Shown: positions 18,678 to 28,312 of the stretch, one piece after another | Position numbering within the stretch: the first letter of the stretch is position 1 | How the letters are laid out: every line of letters begins with the position of its first letter | Position numbers and translations under genes: made by a program | Assembly (NCBI RefSeq): GCF_001580915.1 | Contig: NZ_LHZQ01000207.1 | Coordinates: 1 to 56,561 of the forward strand | From: Acetobacter tropicalis | GTDB lineage: Bacteria > Pseudomonadota > Alphaproteobacteria > Acetobacterales > Acetobacteraceae | Direction: 5' to 3' | Length of the DNA stretch: 56,561 nt | The notes under the pieces: model-generated | Told to the model about the DNA's origin: nothing | Database searches by the model: none | The model's input: only the letters and a program-made list of their open reading frames with translations

Positions 18678-20225
18678 CTATTCTTTTAATTGAGAGAACG
18701 GCGCCCAGCAGCGGCCATCCCGTGCCAGCAGGGCGGATGCTGAGGCTGGGCCGTCCGTGCCCGCCTTGTAAGGTTCGGGCGGTGTAGGGTCTTTGGCCCA
18801 CGCCTTCAGAACCGGGTCCACTGCCCGCCAGGCTGCTTCTATATTATCGGCACGCTGAAACAGGGTGGCGTTGCCTTGCAGACAGTCATACAGCAAGGTT
18901 TCATACCCGACATTGGGTATGCTGCCGAAGGCTTGTTCATACCGGAACTGGGAAACAACTTCCTTCACTATGGTTTCCGGGCCTGGCTGCTTGGTATTGA
19001 AGTGCAGATCCGCTCCTTTTTCCGGACGAATATTATAGACAAAGCGGTTAGGAGTCTGGGCTGCGCCCTCCGCCGTATGAAAAAGCGGATGAGCTGTCTG
19101 TTTGAACTGCACCACAATTTCCGTCACGCTGGAGTCCAGCGCTTTGCCCGTGCGCAGGTAAAACGGCACCCCTTTCCATCGCTTACTGTCAATTTCGATC
19201 TTCAGCGCAGTATAGGTCTCGGTGCGGCTGTCGGGGGAAACGCCCTTGCTGTCCCGATACGCGGGAAGGATGCGCCCCTTTATCAAGCCAGCTTCATATT
19301 GGCCTCTCACGGCATTTTCGGGAGAAATGGGCCGGATAGCCTCAAAAACCTGCTGCTTGGCGTTTCGAATGGCTTCAGGTTCAAGCGATGTTGGGGGTTC
19401 CATGGCCACCAGCGCCAGAATCTGGAACAGATGGTTGGGCACCATATCCCGCAGGGCCCCTGTGGCGTCATAGAACACGCCGCGGCCTTCTACCCCCAGT
19501 ATTTCTGCGGCGGTAATCTGGATATGATCAATATACTCGCACCGCCAGAGCGGATCGAACAGAAGGTTGCTGAAGCGGAGTGCAAGCAGATTCTGAACGG
19601 TTTCTTTCCCCAGAAAATGATCAACCCGGTAGATCTGTGATTCCTGAAGGAAGGAGAGCAGGTGCGCGTTCAGCGCCTGAGCGGACTGGAGATCCGTTCC
19701 AAACGGTTTTTCGATAACCAGTCTGCGGAACCGATTGTCTGTTTCCTTTAAAAGACCGGCCTTGGCGAGCGTTTCTGCCGCAGGCTCAAAAAAACGCGGT
19801 GGCGTGGCCAGATAGAAAACAGCATTCCGATCGCCAATATCCCGAGCAAGGGTGCTAACAGCGTCAACTGACGTAAAATCCAGTGTCTGATAGGTCATGC
19901 GCTCGGTAAGCCAGGACCAGGCGGTTTCATCTATTTTGGGTGTATAGAATTCGGCATGGCTGTCCTGAGTGAACGTCTCCATCTTGGCGCGTAGGGAGGC
20001 TTTCCATGAGGCGGACGTCAGGTCTTCCGCACTGACGCCAATAATCCGGAAGTCATCAGGCAGGAATTTGTTACAGGTGAGGTCATACAGGGCCGGAACC
20101 AGCAGCCTGTGGGTCAGATCCCCCCCCGCGCCGAGAATGACCAGCGTGCCAGCCGGTGCCGGTTGCGTGGCGGCCGGGGCAACAGGAGCCCCCGCCGGGA
20201 TGCATGTGGGTGAAAGCTGAACCAA
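18678..20225 (-). CDS. zwf: Glucose-6-phosphate 1-dehydrogenase
   Basis: Oxidises glucose 6-phosphate to 6-phosphogluconolactone, the entry to the oxidative pentose phosphate pathway, the main sugar route in acetic acid bacteria. It shows the dinucleotide motif LGAGGDLTHRLLVPALY (about residue 31), the substrate segment VIEKPFGTD and the active-site motif RVDHFLGKETVQN (about 200). Length 515 residues is normal, with a Pro/Ala-rich N-terminal 25 residues. The start is TTG at 20225: an excellent AAGGAGAG lies 6 bases upstream and no in-frame ATG is near. A TTG start may lower translation. Confidence 0.95.
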   Translation of the reverse strand: MVQLSPTCIPAGAPVAPAATQPAPAGTLVILGAGGDLTHRLLVPALYDLTCNKFLPDDFRIIGVSAEDLTSASWKASLRAKMETFTQDSHAEFYTPKIDETAWSWLTERMTYQTLDFTSVDAVSTLARDIGDRNAVFYLATPPRFFEPAAETLAKAGLLKETDNRFRRLVIEKPFGTDLQSAQALNAHLLSFLQESQIYRVDHFLGKETVQNLLALRFSNLLFDPLWRCEYIDHIQITAAEILGVEGRGVFYDATGALRDMVPNHLFQILALVAMEPPTSLEPEAIRNAKQQVFEAIRPISPENAVRGQYEAGLIKGRILPAYRDSKGVSPDSRTETYTALKIEIDSKRWKGVPFYLRTGKALDSSVTEIVVQFKQTAHPLFHTAEGAAQTPNRFVYNIRPEKGADLHFNTKQPGPETIVKEVVSQFRYEQAFGSIPNVGYETLLYDCLQGNATLFQRADNIEAAWRAVDPVLKAWAKDPTPPEPYKAGTDGPASASALLARDGRCWAPFSQLKE

Positions 20226-20387
20226 GACCGCTCTCCTTTATGCGTGGGCGACTCCACAAGGGGCGCCTTTTGAAAAACAGGGCTTTTTATGGTCCTGCCG
20301 GGAGAGGAACAATTCCATTTATGTCCAGTTTGGTCTAGGTTCGCCGCCCGGTCAGGCATTCAACAAGAACAGAAGATAGGGAACGTT

Positions 20388-21410
20388 ATGGGGTATCGGG
20401 TTGCAGTTGTCGGAGCCACAGGTGCGGTTGGGCGTGAAATCTTAAAGACACTGGCGGAGCGGGAGTTCCCGGTTGACAAGATTGTGGCCCTGGCATCTCC
20501 TCGTTCTACCGGGCGTGAGGTTTCCTTTGGCGATAAGGTTCTGAAAGTACAGAACCTTGAAACCTTTGACTTTACGGGGTGGGACGTTGCCCTGTTCTCC
20601 CCAGGTGGGGCTGTTTCCGCCAAATATGCGCCGGTTGCTGCCAAGGCAGGGTGCGTGGTGATTGATAACACCTCCCACTTCCGTATGGAGCCGGACGTGC
20701 CGTTGGTGGTGCCGGAAGTGAACCCGGATGCCCTGAAGCGCATGAAGCGCAACATTATTGCCAACCCGAACTGTTCAACCATTCAGATGGTGGTGGCGCT
20801 CAAGCCCCTGCATGATCTGTTTACGCTCAAGCGTGTGGTTGTGGCCACGTATCAGGCCGTTGCGGGCGCGGGCAAGGACGGTATGGATGAACTGTTTGCC
20901 CAGACTCGGGGCAGTTTTGTGAACGATCCGCCCAAGATCGAACAGTTCCAGAAACAGATCGCCTTTAACTGCATTCCGCAGATTGACCGCTTCATGGATG
21001 ACGGCGCCACCAAGGAAGAGTGGAAAATGGCCGTGGAAACCAAGAAGATTCTTGATCCCGATATTTCCGTGATTGCAACCTGCGTGCGGGTTCCGGTGTT
21101 TATCGGTCATTCTGAAGCGGTGGTGGCCGAATTTGAGGAACCTGTGGACATCAAGCGTGCGCGTGAAGTGCTGCGTGAGGCAGATGGCGTGATTCTGCGC
21201 GATGAGCGTGAAGACGGCGGGTATGTGACTCCAATTGAATGCGTTGGGGAAGACGCAACCTACGTTTCACGCCTTCGTGTCGATCCCACTGTTCCCAACG
21301 GTCTCGCATTCTGGTGTGTGTCCGATAATCTGCGGAAAGGTGCGGCTTTGAACGCGGTTCAGATTGCCGAAACCATGATCGCTCTGGACCTCCTTCCCAA
21401 ACACGGCTGA
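20388..21410 (+). CDS. asd: Aspartate-semialdehyde dehydrogenase
   Basis: Reduces aspartyl phosphate to aspartate semialdehyde for lysine/diaminopimelate, threonine and methionine synthesis. It begins MGYRVAVVGATGAVGREIL (NADP loop), has the catalytic Cys in NPNCSTIQMV (about residue 130) and IDNTSHFRMEPDVPLVVPEVN (about 87). Predicted 340 residues is normal. The frame is open from 20289, but ATG 20388 starts the conserved domain and follows AGGGA. It is divergent from zwf and lies 138 bases before sdhC. Confidence 0.95.
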   Translation: MGYRVAVVGATGAVGREILKTLAEREFPVDKIVALASPRSTGREVSFGDKVLKVQNLETFDFTGWDVALFSPGGAVSAKYAPVAAKAGCVVIDNTSHFRMEPDVPLVVPEVNPDALKRMKRNIIANPNCSTIQMVVALKPLHDLFTLKRVVVATYQAVAGAGKDGMDELFAQTRGSFVNDPPKIEQFQKQIAFNCIPQIDRFMDDGATKEEWKMAVETKKILDPDISVIATCVRVPVFIGHSEAVVAEFEEPVDIKRAREVLREADGVILRDEREDGGYVTPIECVGEDATYVSRLRVDPTVPNGLAFWCVSDNLRKGAALNAVQIAETMIALDLLPKHG

Positions 21411-21548
21411 GTGAGGCGGCCCCGCCTCTCGGTGTCGTGTTGCCTGGTTGAATTGACCACTCTGCGGGTGGGGCGTAGGACGAAATCAATGCAGAAACGC
21501 TGGCACTAAGCCAGTGTAGGGATAGACGGACGGGATACGAGGCTGACA

Positions 21549-22022
21549 ATGCAGGATATCCGGAAGGCCCTCTACGTAGGGAGCCGAAGTGACGGCAGAC
21601 TCATTCAGCGGCCTATGTCGCCGCATCTGCAAATTTACCGCTATCGGCTCTCCATGGTTCTTTCCATTTCGAACCGATTGACCGGTGTTGCAGCAACAGC
21701 GGGAGCGGCCTTGGGCGTGTTCTGGCTTGCCGCCGCCGCCAAGGGGCCGAAATCTTTTGAAACGGCACGCAAGGTTACAGGTAATCCGGTTGGCCAGCTT
21801 CTGCTGGTAGGATGGCTGGCTTCTGTTGTGTACCACACGGTGGGCGGCATCCGCCATCTGATCTGGGATAGCGGTTACCGCTATGACAAGACGGAAATCA
21901 ACAAGGATGGGCCGGTTGCTGTTGGTGTTACCGCTGGGGTGAGCACGGTTCTGGCCGGTGCCCTTCTGGGTGTGGCGGGTGGCCGGGCACGTTCCCGCGC
22001 CAAGGCAAGGAAGGCAGGCTGA
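21549..22022 (+). CDS. sdhC: Succinate dehydrogenase cytochrome b556 subunit
   Basis: Membrane anchor subunit of complex II that helps bind heme b and ubiquinone. The family signature RPMSPHLQIYR is at about residue 22, followed by SNRLTGVA, and the heme-ligand region YHTVGGIRHLIWDSG (about 95). Three membrane segments are expected. The C-terminus ends in a basic Arg/Lys/Ala tail. GAGG precedes the ATG. It overlaps closely with sdhD (2 bases between stop and start). Confidence 0.93.
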   Translation: MQDIRKALYVGSRSDGRLIQRPMSPHLQIYRYRLSMVLSISNRLTGVAATAGAALGVFWLAAAAKGPKSFETARKVTGNPVGQLLLVGWLASVVYHTVGGIRHLIWDSGYRYDKTEINKDGPVAVGVTAGVSTVLAGALLGVAGGRARSRAKARKAG

Positions 22023-22023
22023 C

Positions 22024-22440
22024 ATGAACGCTTCTGTTTCTCATATCGAGGTCATGCGCTCCCAGCTTGGCCGTGCACGTGGGCTGGGCGCAGGTGGATC
22101 AGGCGTAGGGCACTGGTGGGCGGAGCGTGTTTCCGCAGCGGCTCTTCTTCCTCTTTCAACGTGGTTTGTTGTTCAGATGTTCCGTCTTGGCGGGGCTGAT
22201 CACGCGGAAGTGGTGAAATGGGGCGGCAAGCCGGTGAACGCCACAATGCTTACCGCACTGATCATCACCACATTCTACCATGCCCAGATGGGCCTGCAGG
22301 TGATTGTGGATGATTACGTGCATGGCAAGGCGCACCTGCCCACGCGAATTCTGGTGAAAATCGGAACGTCTCTGATCGGACTTCTGGGCGTGTTTGCGGT
22401 CATCAAGCTGGTGGCGGCGGGCAACAGCCAGAAATCCTGA
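22024..22440 (+). CDS. sdhD: Succinate dehydrogenase membrane anchor subunit
   Basis: Second hydrophobic anchor of complex II. The 138-residue product shows SGVGHWWAERVSAAALLPLS near residue 30, a heme-ligand-type helix FYHAQMGLQVIVDDYVH (about 92) and a final hydrophobic helix. The start ATG 22024 is 2 bases after the sdhC stop; a longer in-frame start inside sdhC is unlikely. Confidence 0.92.
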   Translation: MNASVSHIEVMRSQLGRARGLGAGGSGVGHWWAERVSAAALLPLSTWFVVQMFRLGGADHAEVVKWGGKPVNATMLTALIITTFYHAQMGLQVIVDDYVHGKAHLPTRILVKIGTSLIGLLGVFAVIKLVAAGNSQKS

Positions 22441-22536
22441 AAAAAACTCTGAGCCTTGTGCCGCCTGCCTGACAGGATCTGCGCGGCACGAACCTGAAGA
22501 CATGACAGGCCGAACGCACATGGGAGCGCCGTCACG

Positions 22537-24348
22537 ATGAATGCCAATACCTCTCCGTCACGGGGAGCCTACCGGATTATTGACCACGCTTATGATGTTG
22601 TGGTTGTGGGTGCAGGTGGATCCGGCCTGCGTGCTACGCTGGGCATGGGGGCTGCTGGCCTCAAAACTGCCTGCGTGACCAAAGTTTTTCCCACACGGAG
22701 CCATACCGTTGCCGCCCAGGGGGGGATCGGGGCTTCTTTGGGAAATATGGCGGAAGATAACTGGCGCTGGCACATGTATGACACCGTAAAGGGGTCTGAC
22801 TGGCTGGGTGATCAGGACGCCATTGAATTCATGTGCCGTGAGGCCGTGCCCGCCGTGCAGGAACTGGAACATTTCGGTGTGCCGTTCTCCCGCACGGAAG
22901 AAGGCAAGATTTACCAGCGTCCGTTTGGCGGCCATATGAGCGATTACGGCAAGGCCCCTGTGCCACGTGCCTGCGCTGCTGCCGACCGTACCGGCCACGC
23001 CATTCTGCATACGCTGTACCAGCAGTGCCTGAAACATAACGTTGAGTTCTTTGTCGAATACTTTGCCATTGATCTTATTATGGATGATGAAGGCGCCTGC
23101 CGTGGTGTTGTGGCGTGGTGTCAGGATGATGGCACGATCCATCGTTTCAATGCCAAGATGGTTGTTCTGGCAACCGGTGGATATGGTCGCGCCTATCAGT
23201 CCTGCACCTCAGCCCACACCTGCACGGGTGATGGCGGCGGTATGGCCATGCGTGCTGGCCTGCCTACGCAGGATATGGAATTTGTGCAGTTCCACCCGAC
23301 TGGTATCTACCCCGCCGGCTGTCTGCTGACGGAAGGTTGCCGTGGTGAAGGTGGGTATCTGACAAACTCGGAAGGCGAGCGCTTCATGGAGCGTTATGCG
23401 CCAACGGCCAAGGATCTGGCATCGCGTGACGTTGTTTCCCGCGCCATGACCATCGAGATCAAGGAAGGCCGTGGTGTTGGTCCGAAGAAAGACCACATCA
23501 TGATGCATCTGGAGCATCTGGGGTCTGATCTGCTGCACCAGCGTCTGCCGGGCATTATTGAAACCGCCCGTATCTTTGCTGGTGTGGACGTGACCAAGGA
23601 ACCTGTGCCGGTTCTGCCGACCGTGCATTACAACATGGGCGGTATTCCTACCAATATTCATGGTGAAGTTGTCCGTCCAACGGCTGATAATCCTGATGCC
23701 GTTGTGCCGGGCCTGATGGCGGTGGGTGAAGCCGCCTGTGTGTCCGTGCATGGGGCTAACCGTCTGGGCACGAACTCCCTGCTCGATCTGATCGTGTTCG
23801 GGCGTGCGGCGTCCAAGCGTGCAGCAGAAGTTGTGAAGCCCACGGACTTTGTAAAACCTCTGCCAGCAGGTGCAGGCGAAGCCGCACTCGATCGTCTGGA
23901 CAAGCTGCGTTATGCCAAGGGTGGAACCAAAGTCTCCGCCATGCGTGATCGTCTCCAGCGTGACATGCAGACCCATGCCGCCGTGTTCCGTACGCAGGAA
24001 AGCCTGCAGGAAGGCGTGGACAAGATTCACGAAATCTGGAGCGGTTTGGGTGATATCTCCGTTTCTGACTCATCACTGATCTGGAACAGTGATCTGATGG
24101 AAGCTCTGGAGTTTGAAAACCTTCTTGCTAACGCGACAGTAACCCTTGAAAGCGGTCTGGCCCGGCATGAAAGCCGTGGCGCCCACGCGCGGGATGACTT
24201 CCCCGACCGTGATGACAAGGAATGGCTGAAGCATTCCGTTTCCTGGCTGGATGACAAAGGCAGCGTGTCGCTGACTTACCGTCCGGTTCATATGAAGACA
24301 CTCACCAATGATGTTGAGGTCTTCCCACCCAAAAAGCGCGTTTACTGA
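22537..24348 (+). CDS. sdhA: Succinate dehydrogenase flavoprotein subunit
   Basis: Catalytic subunit that oxidises succinate to fumarate on the cytoplasmic face of the membrane. The FAD motif is [15 protein letters not shown] (about residue 22), the covalent FAD-His lies in [13 protein letters not shown] (about 52), and active-site segments include [22 protein letters not shown] (about 250) and [18 protein letters not shown] (about 405). Length 603 residues is normal. GGGAG precedes ATG. It sits third in sdhCDAB. Confidence 0.97.
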   Translation: MNANTSPSRGAYRIIDHAYDVVVVGAGGSGLRATLGMGAAGLKTACVTKVFPTRSHTVAAQGGIGASLGNMAEDNWRWHMYDTVKGSDWLGDQDAIEFMCREAVPAVQELEHFGVPFSRTEEGKIYQRPFGGHMSDYGKAPVPRACAAADRTGHAILHTLYQQCLKHNVEFFVEYFAIDLIMDDEGACRGVVAWCQDDGTIHRFNAKMVVLATGGYGRAYQSCTSAHTCTGDGGGMAMRAGLPTQDMEFVQFHPTGIYPAGCLLTEGCRGEGGYLTNSEGERFMERYAPTAKDLASRDVVSRAMTIEIKEGRGVGPKKDHIMMHLEHLGSDLLHQRLPGIIETARIFAGVDVTKEPVPVLPTVHYNMGGIPTNIHGEVVRPTADNPDAVVPGLMAVGEAACVSVHGANRLGTNSLLDLIVFGRAASKRAAEVVKPTDFVKPLPAGAGEAALDRLDKLRYAKGGTKVSAMRDRLQRDMQTHAAVFRTQESLQEGVDKIHEIWSGLGDISVSDSSLIWNSDLMEALEFENLLANATVTLESGLARHESRGAHARDDFPDRDDKEWLKHSVSWLDDKGSVSLTYRPVHMKTLTNDVEVFPPKKRVY

Positions 24349-24384
24349 TCTGTCGGCACGAACGGGCGAATAAGGGAGGTAAAG

Positions 24385-25167
24385 ATGGTCGAACTCAGAC
24401 TGCCGCGCAACAGCGAGATCGGGAAAGGCAAAACCTTTCCCGCGCCAGCCGGGGCCAAAAACGTTAGAACATTCAAGGTGTACCGTTGGACACCGGATGA
24501 TGACAAAAATCCGGTTGTTGATTCCTACGAACTGGATCTTGATACAATTGGGCCGATGGTGCTTGACGCCATTATCCATATCAAGAACGAAGTGGACCCC
24601 ACGCTGACATTCCGGCGCTCCTGCCGTGAAGGAATCTGCGGGTCCTGCGCCATGAACATTGATGGTGAAAACACGCTGGCGTGTCTGAAGCCTATCAAGG
24701 ACATCAAGGGCGATGTGCGCATCTATCCGTTGCCGCATATGCCGATTGTCAAGGATCTGGTGTCCAACCTTGATGGTGCTTACGCTCAGTTGCGTTCCAT
24801 TGAACCGTGGATGAAGTCTGACAGCGCGCCGCCGCCGGATTCAGAACGCCGCCAGAGCATTGAAGAACGGGAAAAGCTGGATGGGATGTGGGAGTGCATT
24901 CTGTGCTTCTGCTGCACAACCTCCTGCCCGTCCTACTGGTGGAACGGTGACCGTTATCTTGGCCCGGCCGTGCTTCTGGCAGCGTATCGCTGGATTGCGG
25001 ACAGCCGTGATGAACATACGGGCGACCGCTTGGATTCTCTGGAAGATACGTTCAAGCTGTATGCCTGCCGTACCATCATGAACTGCACCCAGACCTGCCC
25101 CAAAGGCCTGAATCCGGCCAAGGCAATTGGGCGTATCAAAGAACTTCAGATTGAGCGGAAGCTCTGA
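24385..25167 (+). CDS. sdhB: Succinate dehydrogenase iron-sulfur subunit
   Basis: Passes electrons from SdhA to ubiquinone through three Fe-S clusters. The 2Fe-2S ligands are in [15 protein letters not shown] (about residue 75) with a later Cys in LACLK, the 4Fe-4S ligands in [12 protein letters not shown] (about 171), and the 3Fe-4S ligands in [17 protein letters not shown] (about 231). Length 260 residues is normal. GGGAGG lies 6 bases before ATG. It is last in the operon and is followed by a strong terminator. Confidence 0.97.
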   Translation: MVELRLPRNSEIGKGKTFPAPAGAKNVRTFKVYRWTPDDDKNPVVDSYELDLDTIGPMVLDAIIHIKNEVDPTLTFRRSCREGICGSCAMNIDGENTLACLKPIKDIKGDVRIYPLPHMPIVKDLVSNLDGAYAQLRSIEPWMKSDSAPPPDSERRQSIEEREKLDGMWECILCFCCTTSCPSYWWNGDRYLGPAVLLAAYRWIADSRDEHTGDRLDSLEDTFKLYACRTIMNCTQTCPKGLNPAKAIGRIKELQIERKL

Positions 25168-25251
25168 CGTCAGTCAGAATGGTTTCCGTTCCAGTCTGTC
25201 AGAATGAGGGTCTGCTTTAGGGAGAGAAGGCCTCTATTTTGAAACGTAACG

Positions 25252-25292
25252 CCCCCACGCTGTTTAGGTACAGCGTGGGGGTTTGTTTTTTT
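25252..25292 (+). terminator. sdhCDAB operon terminator
   Basis: A perfect 12-bp stem CCCCCACGCTGT/ACAGCGTGGGGG with loop TTAGGT (25264-25269) followed by TTTGTTTTTTT. This is the clearest intrinsic terminator in the window. Confidence 0.95.
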
Positions 25293-25382
25293 GCGTCTTC
25301 TGAAATGCATAAGGATGGGTGGGACACAGGCTCTCGCGTGATATGGCAGGCGCAGTCAGGTCGCTGAGCGGCACTTATCATC

Positions 25383-26927
25383 ATGAGGGAGTATTCAAGC
25401 AGAATGGCTTCTTTTGCCAAAATGAAGCAGAAAGGACTGGAGACTTTGGCCTGTGTGCCAGAGCTGGCACGAATGCCTTCGTTCCTGTTCTGGGTCCTCA
25501 TGATCCTGACGGTCTGCTATTTTGTCAGCGACAGCATTCTGCCTTTTTCAAATGGAGATATCGCATATTATGTGGTGGTAGGGCGCGGTATGCTGCGCGA
25601 CCATCTTCTACCTTACACCTATGCTTTTGATCATAAACCTTTGGGCGTCTATCTGGTTTATGCGGTGTGGGACTATATTGTTCCCCTTCCTTACGGAAAA
25701 TTCGAACTGTTAGCCTGTGTGCTCATGGCGGCCTTTGTGCTGCTCTGCCGCATTTTTGGGTCGTTCAACAACTGGTTGGCCTGGCTGATATTAACAGTGG
25801 GTGGTTCTGTTTTTGGTGTTCTGGATGGGAATACCGAAACGGTTCTGGTGGTAGGGGAAGCCCTATTTCTCAGGCTGCTTTATAAAGGCAATACTCAGGG
25901 AGACCCCTTCCTTTTCTTTGTAGCAGGCCTGGTTTTTTCCGGTGTTGTGAACGTCAATTACCTTTCTGCCGTCTGTCTTTTCCTGCCGTCCTTATTGCTC
26001 TTTCTGGCACCTGGATGGTTTCGTCTCAAGCATATCATGCTGGCAGCCATGGGGCTGGTAGTGGGGCTGCTCGTTCTGTTTTCTCCTTATCTGGTGGAAG
26101 GACATGGGGCATTACAAACGTATTTTTCCATGCAAAGCGCATTTCTGCATCACTATGGCGCGTCTTTAAAAGCCCGTATGCGGAGTGTGCTGTGGTGCGG
26201 CATTTATACGGCGTTGCTCTTTCCGGTGCTTCAAGGCTGGTTCAAACGTTTTCCGCTTAGTCTACATGGGACAGCGAGAAAAACACTTCTGCTGCCGTTG
26301 TGGTTTTTGTCTTCTCTGCCTGCGGTTATCCTGTCGGGGCATCCGTTTGAGCACTATTTTATTCTGTGCTTTGCGCCGGCTGCCATCATGGCGGCGATTC
26401 TGTTCGAGAAAAGCTACGCCTTCCCAAAGTATAGCTTATTACCCTTCGCATTGTTTTCCATAGGCTATATGGTTCAGGAAACCCGGAAAATCCTGAATGA
26501 AAGACTGTATTACACTCGGGTGGACTACGCGTTTCTCTCAAAAGAAATAGGAACGCAAAAAGTTCTGAATATCCGGGCAGACCACACCGCATTCTATTCG
26601 GCGGATTTGCGACCGTTTGATGTGTATCTGTTTCCAACACACATCGATATTGTGTTCGGAAAAGAAAATGCGTGGAAACGCTACATGCAGGATCTTGTTC
26701 GCGGGCCAGCGTATGTGCTCACGCCGTATGATGGGTGTGCCCGCAATCAGGTTGAACCAGTTGTGTGCAGGTGGCTGACAACACATTACAAACGGATATA
26801 TTCTCTGAACACACGGCGGGTTCACACTGAAAAAGCCCAGCGTTTTTCGCTTGATCTCTATAAGCTGGTGTTATCTGAGAGGAGCGGTTACTTGAAGGGG
26901 GGCGCACCATTACTGAAACAGGACTGA
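25383..26927 (+). CDS. GT-C fold membrane glycosyltransferase-like protein (PMT/ArnT-related)
   Basis: A 514-residue multi-spanning inner-membrane protein with about 8-10 hydrophobic helices in the first 360 residues and a soluble C-terminal tail. The first periplasmic loop reads SNGDIAYYVVVGRGMLRD then PYTYAFDHKPLG (about residues 54-85), matching the acidic motif and KP motif of polyprenyl-phosphate-sugar dependent GT-C enzymes such as ArnT. It may transfer a sugar to a lipid, glycan or protein. No partner glycosylation genes are adjacent. It is flanked by the sdh terminator and a PAT-like gene, and its base composition looks more AT-rich than its neighbours. The start is uncertain; no good ribosome binding site is seen. 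Confidence 0.75.
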   Translation: MREYSSRMASFAKMKQKGLETLACVPELARMPSFLFWVLMILTVCYFVSDSILPFSNGDIAYYVVVGRGMLRDHLLPYTYAFDHKPLGVYLVYAVWDYIVPLPYGKFELLACVLMAAFVLLCRIFGSFNNWLAWLILTVGGSVFGVLDGNTETVLVVGEALFLRLLYKGNTQGDPFLFFVAGLVFSGVVNVNYLSAVCLFLPSLLLFLAPGWFRLKHIMLAAMGLVVGLLVLFSPYLVEGHGALQTYFSMQSAFLHHYGASLKARMRSVLWCGIYTALLFPVLQGWFKRFPLSLHGTARKTLLLPLWFLSSLPAVILSGHPFEHYFILCFAPAAIMAAILFEKSYAFPKYSLLPFALFSIGYMVQETRKILNERLYYTRVDYAFLSKEIGTQKVLNIRADHTAFYSADLRPFDVYLFPTHIDIVFGKENAWKRYMQDLVRGPAYVLTPYDGCARNQVEPVVCRWLTTHYKRIYSLNTRRVHTEKAQRFSLDLYKLVLSERSGYLKGGAPLLKQD

Positions 26928-27020
26928 TTTTCTTAGAAAGGTAGCAGGGGTGTTCATGATGCAGTCAGAAGATATTGCAAACAGTCCTTTTCGTTTTCTG
27001 GAAAGTTGAAAAGGCAGATT

Positions 27021-27530
27021 ATGTTGGTCAGGAATGCAACGGAACGGGACGCAGTAGCCATAGCGCACATCTATAATCACAATGTTCAGTTCAGTACGGC
27101 GATCTGGAACGAGAGAGTGGTGGATGTTTCTGACCGCGTGAAATGGATCAGAGACCGGCAGGCCGCAGGCTATCCAGTGCTGGTTGCGCAAGGTGAGGCG
27201 CAGGAGGTGGTGGGGTATGCCAGTTTCGGCCCATGGCGGCCATTTGATGGATACCGGCACACGGTTGAGCATTCCGTGTATGTTCACCCGAACCATCAGC
27301 GCAGAGGAATTGGTCGTCTGCTTCTGGAAGCCCTGATCTCGCGTGCTAGAACAGATGGGCTGCATGTGATGGTTGCCGGGATAGAGGCTGGCAATACTGG
27401 TTCCATAGCGTTGCACAAGGCTTTGGGGTTTGAAGAAACCGGCGTGATGACGCAGGTGGGGGCCAAGTTTGGTCGCTGGCTTGACCTTGCGTTTCTGTGC
27501 TTGCGGCTGGATGACCGTGCCTGTCCCTGA
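27021..27530 (+). CDS. PAT-type GNAT N-acetyltransferase (phosphinothricin acetyltransferase family)
   Basis: Acetyl-CoA-dependent N-acetyltransferase, 169 residues, of the family that includes phosphinothricin and methionine sulfoximine acetyltransferases. Typical segments are the opening LVRNATERDAVAIAHIYNHNV, the FGPWRPFDGYRHTVEHSVYV strand (about 71-90), the acetyl-CoA loop QRRGIGRLLL (about 96) and LHKALGFEETGVMTQVG near the end. ATG 27021 with AAAGG upstream is preferred to TTG 27006. The natural substrate is probably a glutamate analogue or amino-acid derivative. Confidence 0.9.
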   Translation: MLVRNATERDAVAIAHIYNHNVQFSTAIWNERVVDVSDRVKWIRDRQAAGYPVLVAQGEAQEVVGYASFGPWRPFDGYRHTVEHSVYVHPNHQRRGIGRLLLEALISRARTDGLHVMVAGIEAGNTGSIALHKALGFEETGVMTQVGAKFGRWLDLAFLCLRLDDRACP

Positions 27531-27619
27531 AAGGCGTGTCGTGCGGAATAGATTGACGGCATGCCCTTGAGGGTGGGACACATCATCACCTCTTTTATGA
27601 TCAGGAGCTTCGTGCAGTC

Positions 27620-28282
27620 GTGTTTGACGGCCAACTGACTTCTCTGGCGGGCCGTACACGGGCCTGGACTGATAGCCTGTTTGTAGACCATGCCGTGTTC
27701 CGGCTGGTGTGGACCAACTTTCATACCGTTGTGCCGGGCAAGGTGTATCGGTGTAATCATCCGACCCCTGCCCGCCTGAAACAGGCCATGAAGCGCTATC
27801 ATCTACGTACGCTTGTCAATTTGAGGGGGCACCGGAAATGTGGCTCGGATGCTTTGTCCCGTTCAACGGCGCATAAGCTTGGTCTTGCCCATGTGGACAT
27901 GGCTTTTGAAAGCCGTGGCGCACCACATCGAGACCGTATTTTGCGGTTCGCGGCGCTTTATCAGAACATTGCTTTCCCCATGCTGATGCATTGCAAATCC
28001 GGGGCGGACCGGGCAGGCCTCGCGTCAGGACTGGTGGTGTTGTTTGAGGGCGGAAGTGCAGCGCGTGCGCTCAAGGAACTTTCCTGGCGGTATGGGCATT
28101 TTCGTGGGTCGCGCACCGGCATTCTGGACGCCTTTTTCATGCGCTATCAGGCCGAAGCGGAAGGACGCCTGCCGTTTCTGGACTGGGTGCAGGATGAATA
28201 TGATGAAGTGGCGCTCAAGCGGGATTTTGTCGCCGGCAAACTTGCCTCTTTCATGACGGATCAGGTGCTGCGTCGGGAATAG
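27620..28282 (+). CDS. Dual-specificity/tyrosine phosphatase-like protein
   Basis: A 220-residue Cys-based phosphatase. The P-loop CX5R is HCKSGADRAGLASG (about residue 122), with an earlier TLVNLRGHR strand (about 63) and a candidate general-acid Asp in HVDMAFESRGAP (about 90). This is the compact DSP/PTP fold seen in bacterial phosphatases that act on phosphoproteins or phosphoinositide-like substrates. Start is GTG 27620, with AGGAG 12 bases upstream, a somewhat long spacing. No kinase gene is adjacent. It is followed by an EamA transporter after 30 bases. Confidence 0.8.
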   Translation: MFDGQLTSLAGRTRAWTDSLFVDHAVFRLVWTNFHTVVPGKVYRCNHPTPARLKQAMKRYHLRTLVNLRGHRKCGSDALSRSTAHKLGLAHVDMAFESRGAPHRDRILRFAALYQNIAFPMLMHCKSGADRAGLASGLVVLFEGGSAARALKELSWRYGHFRGSRTGILDAFFMRYQAEAEGRLPFLDWVQDEYDEVALKRDFVAGKLASFMTDQVLRRE

Positions 28283-28312
28283 GCACTGGCGAGCAAAACA
28301 GGGGCAGGATGT

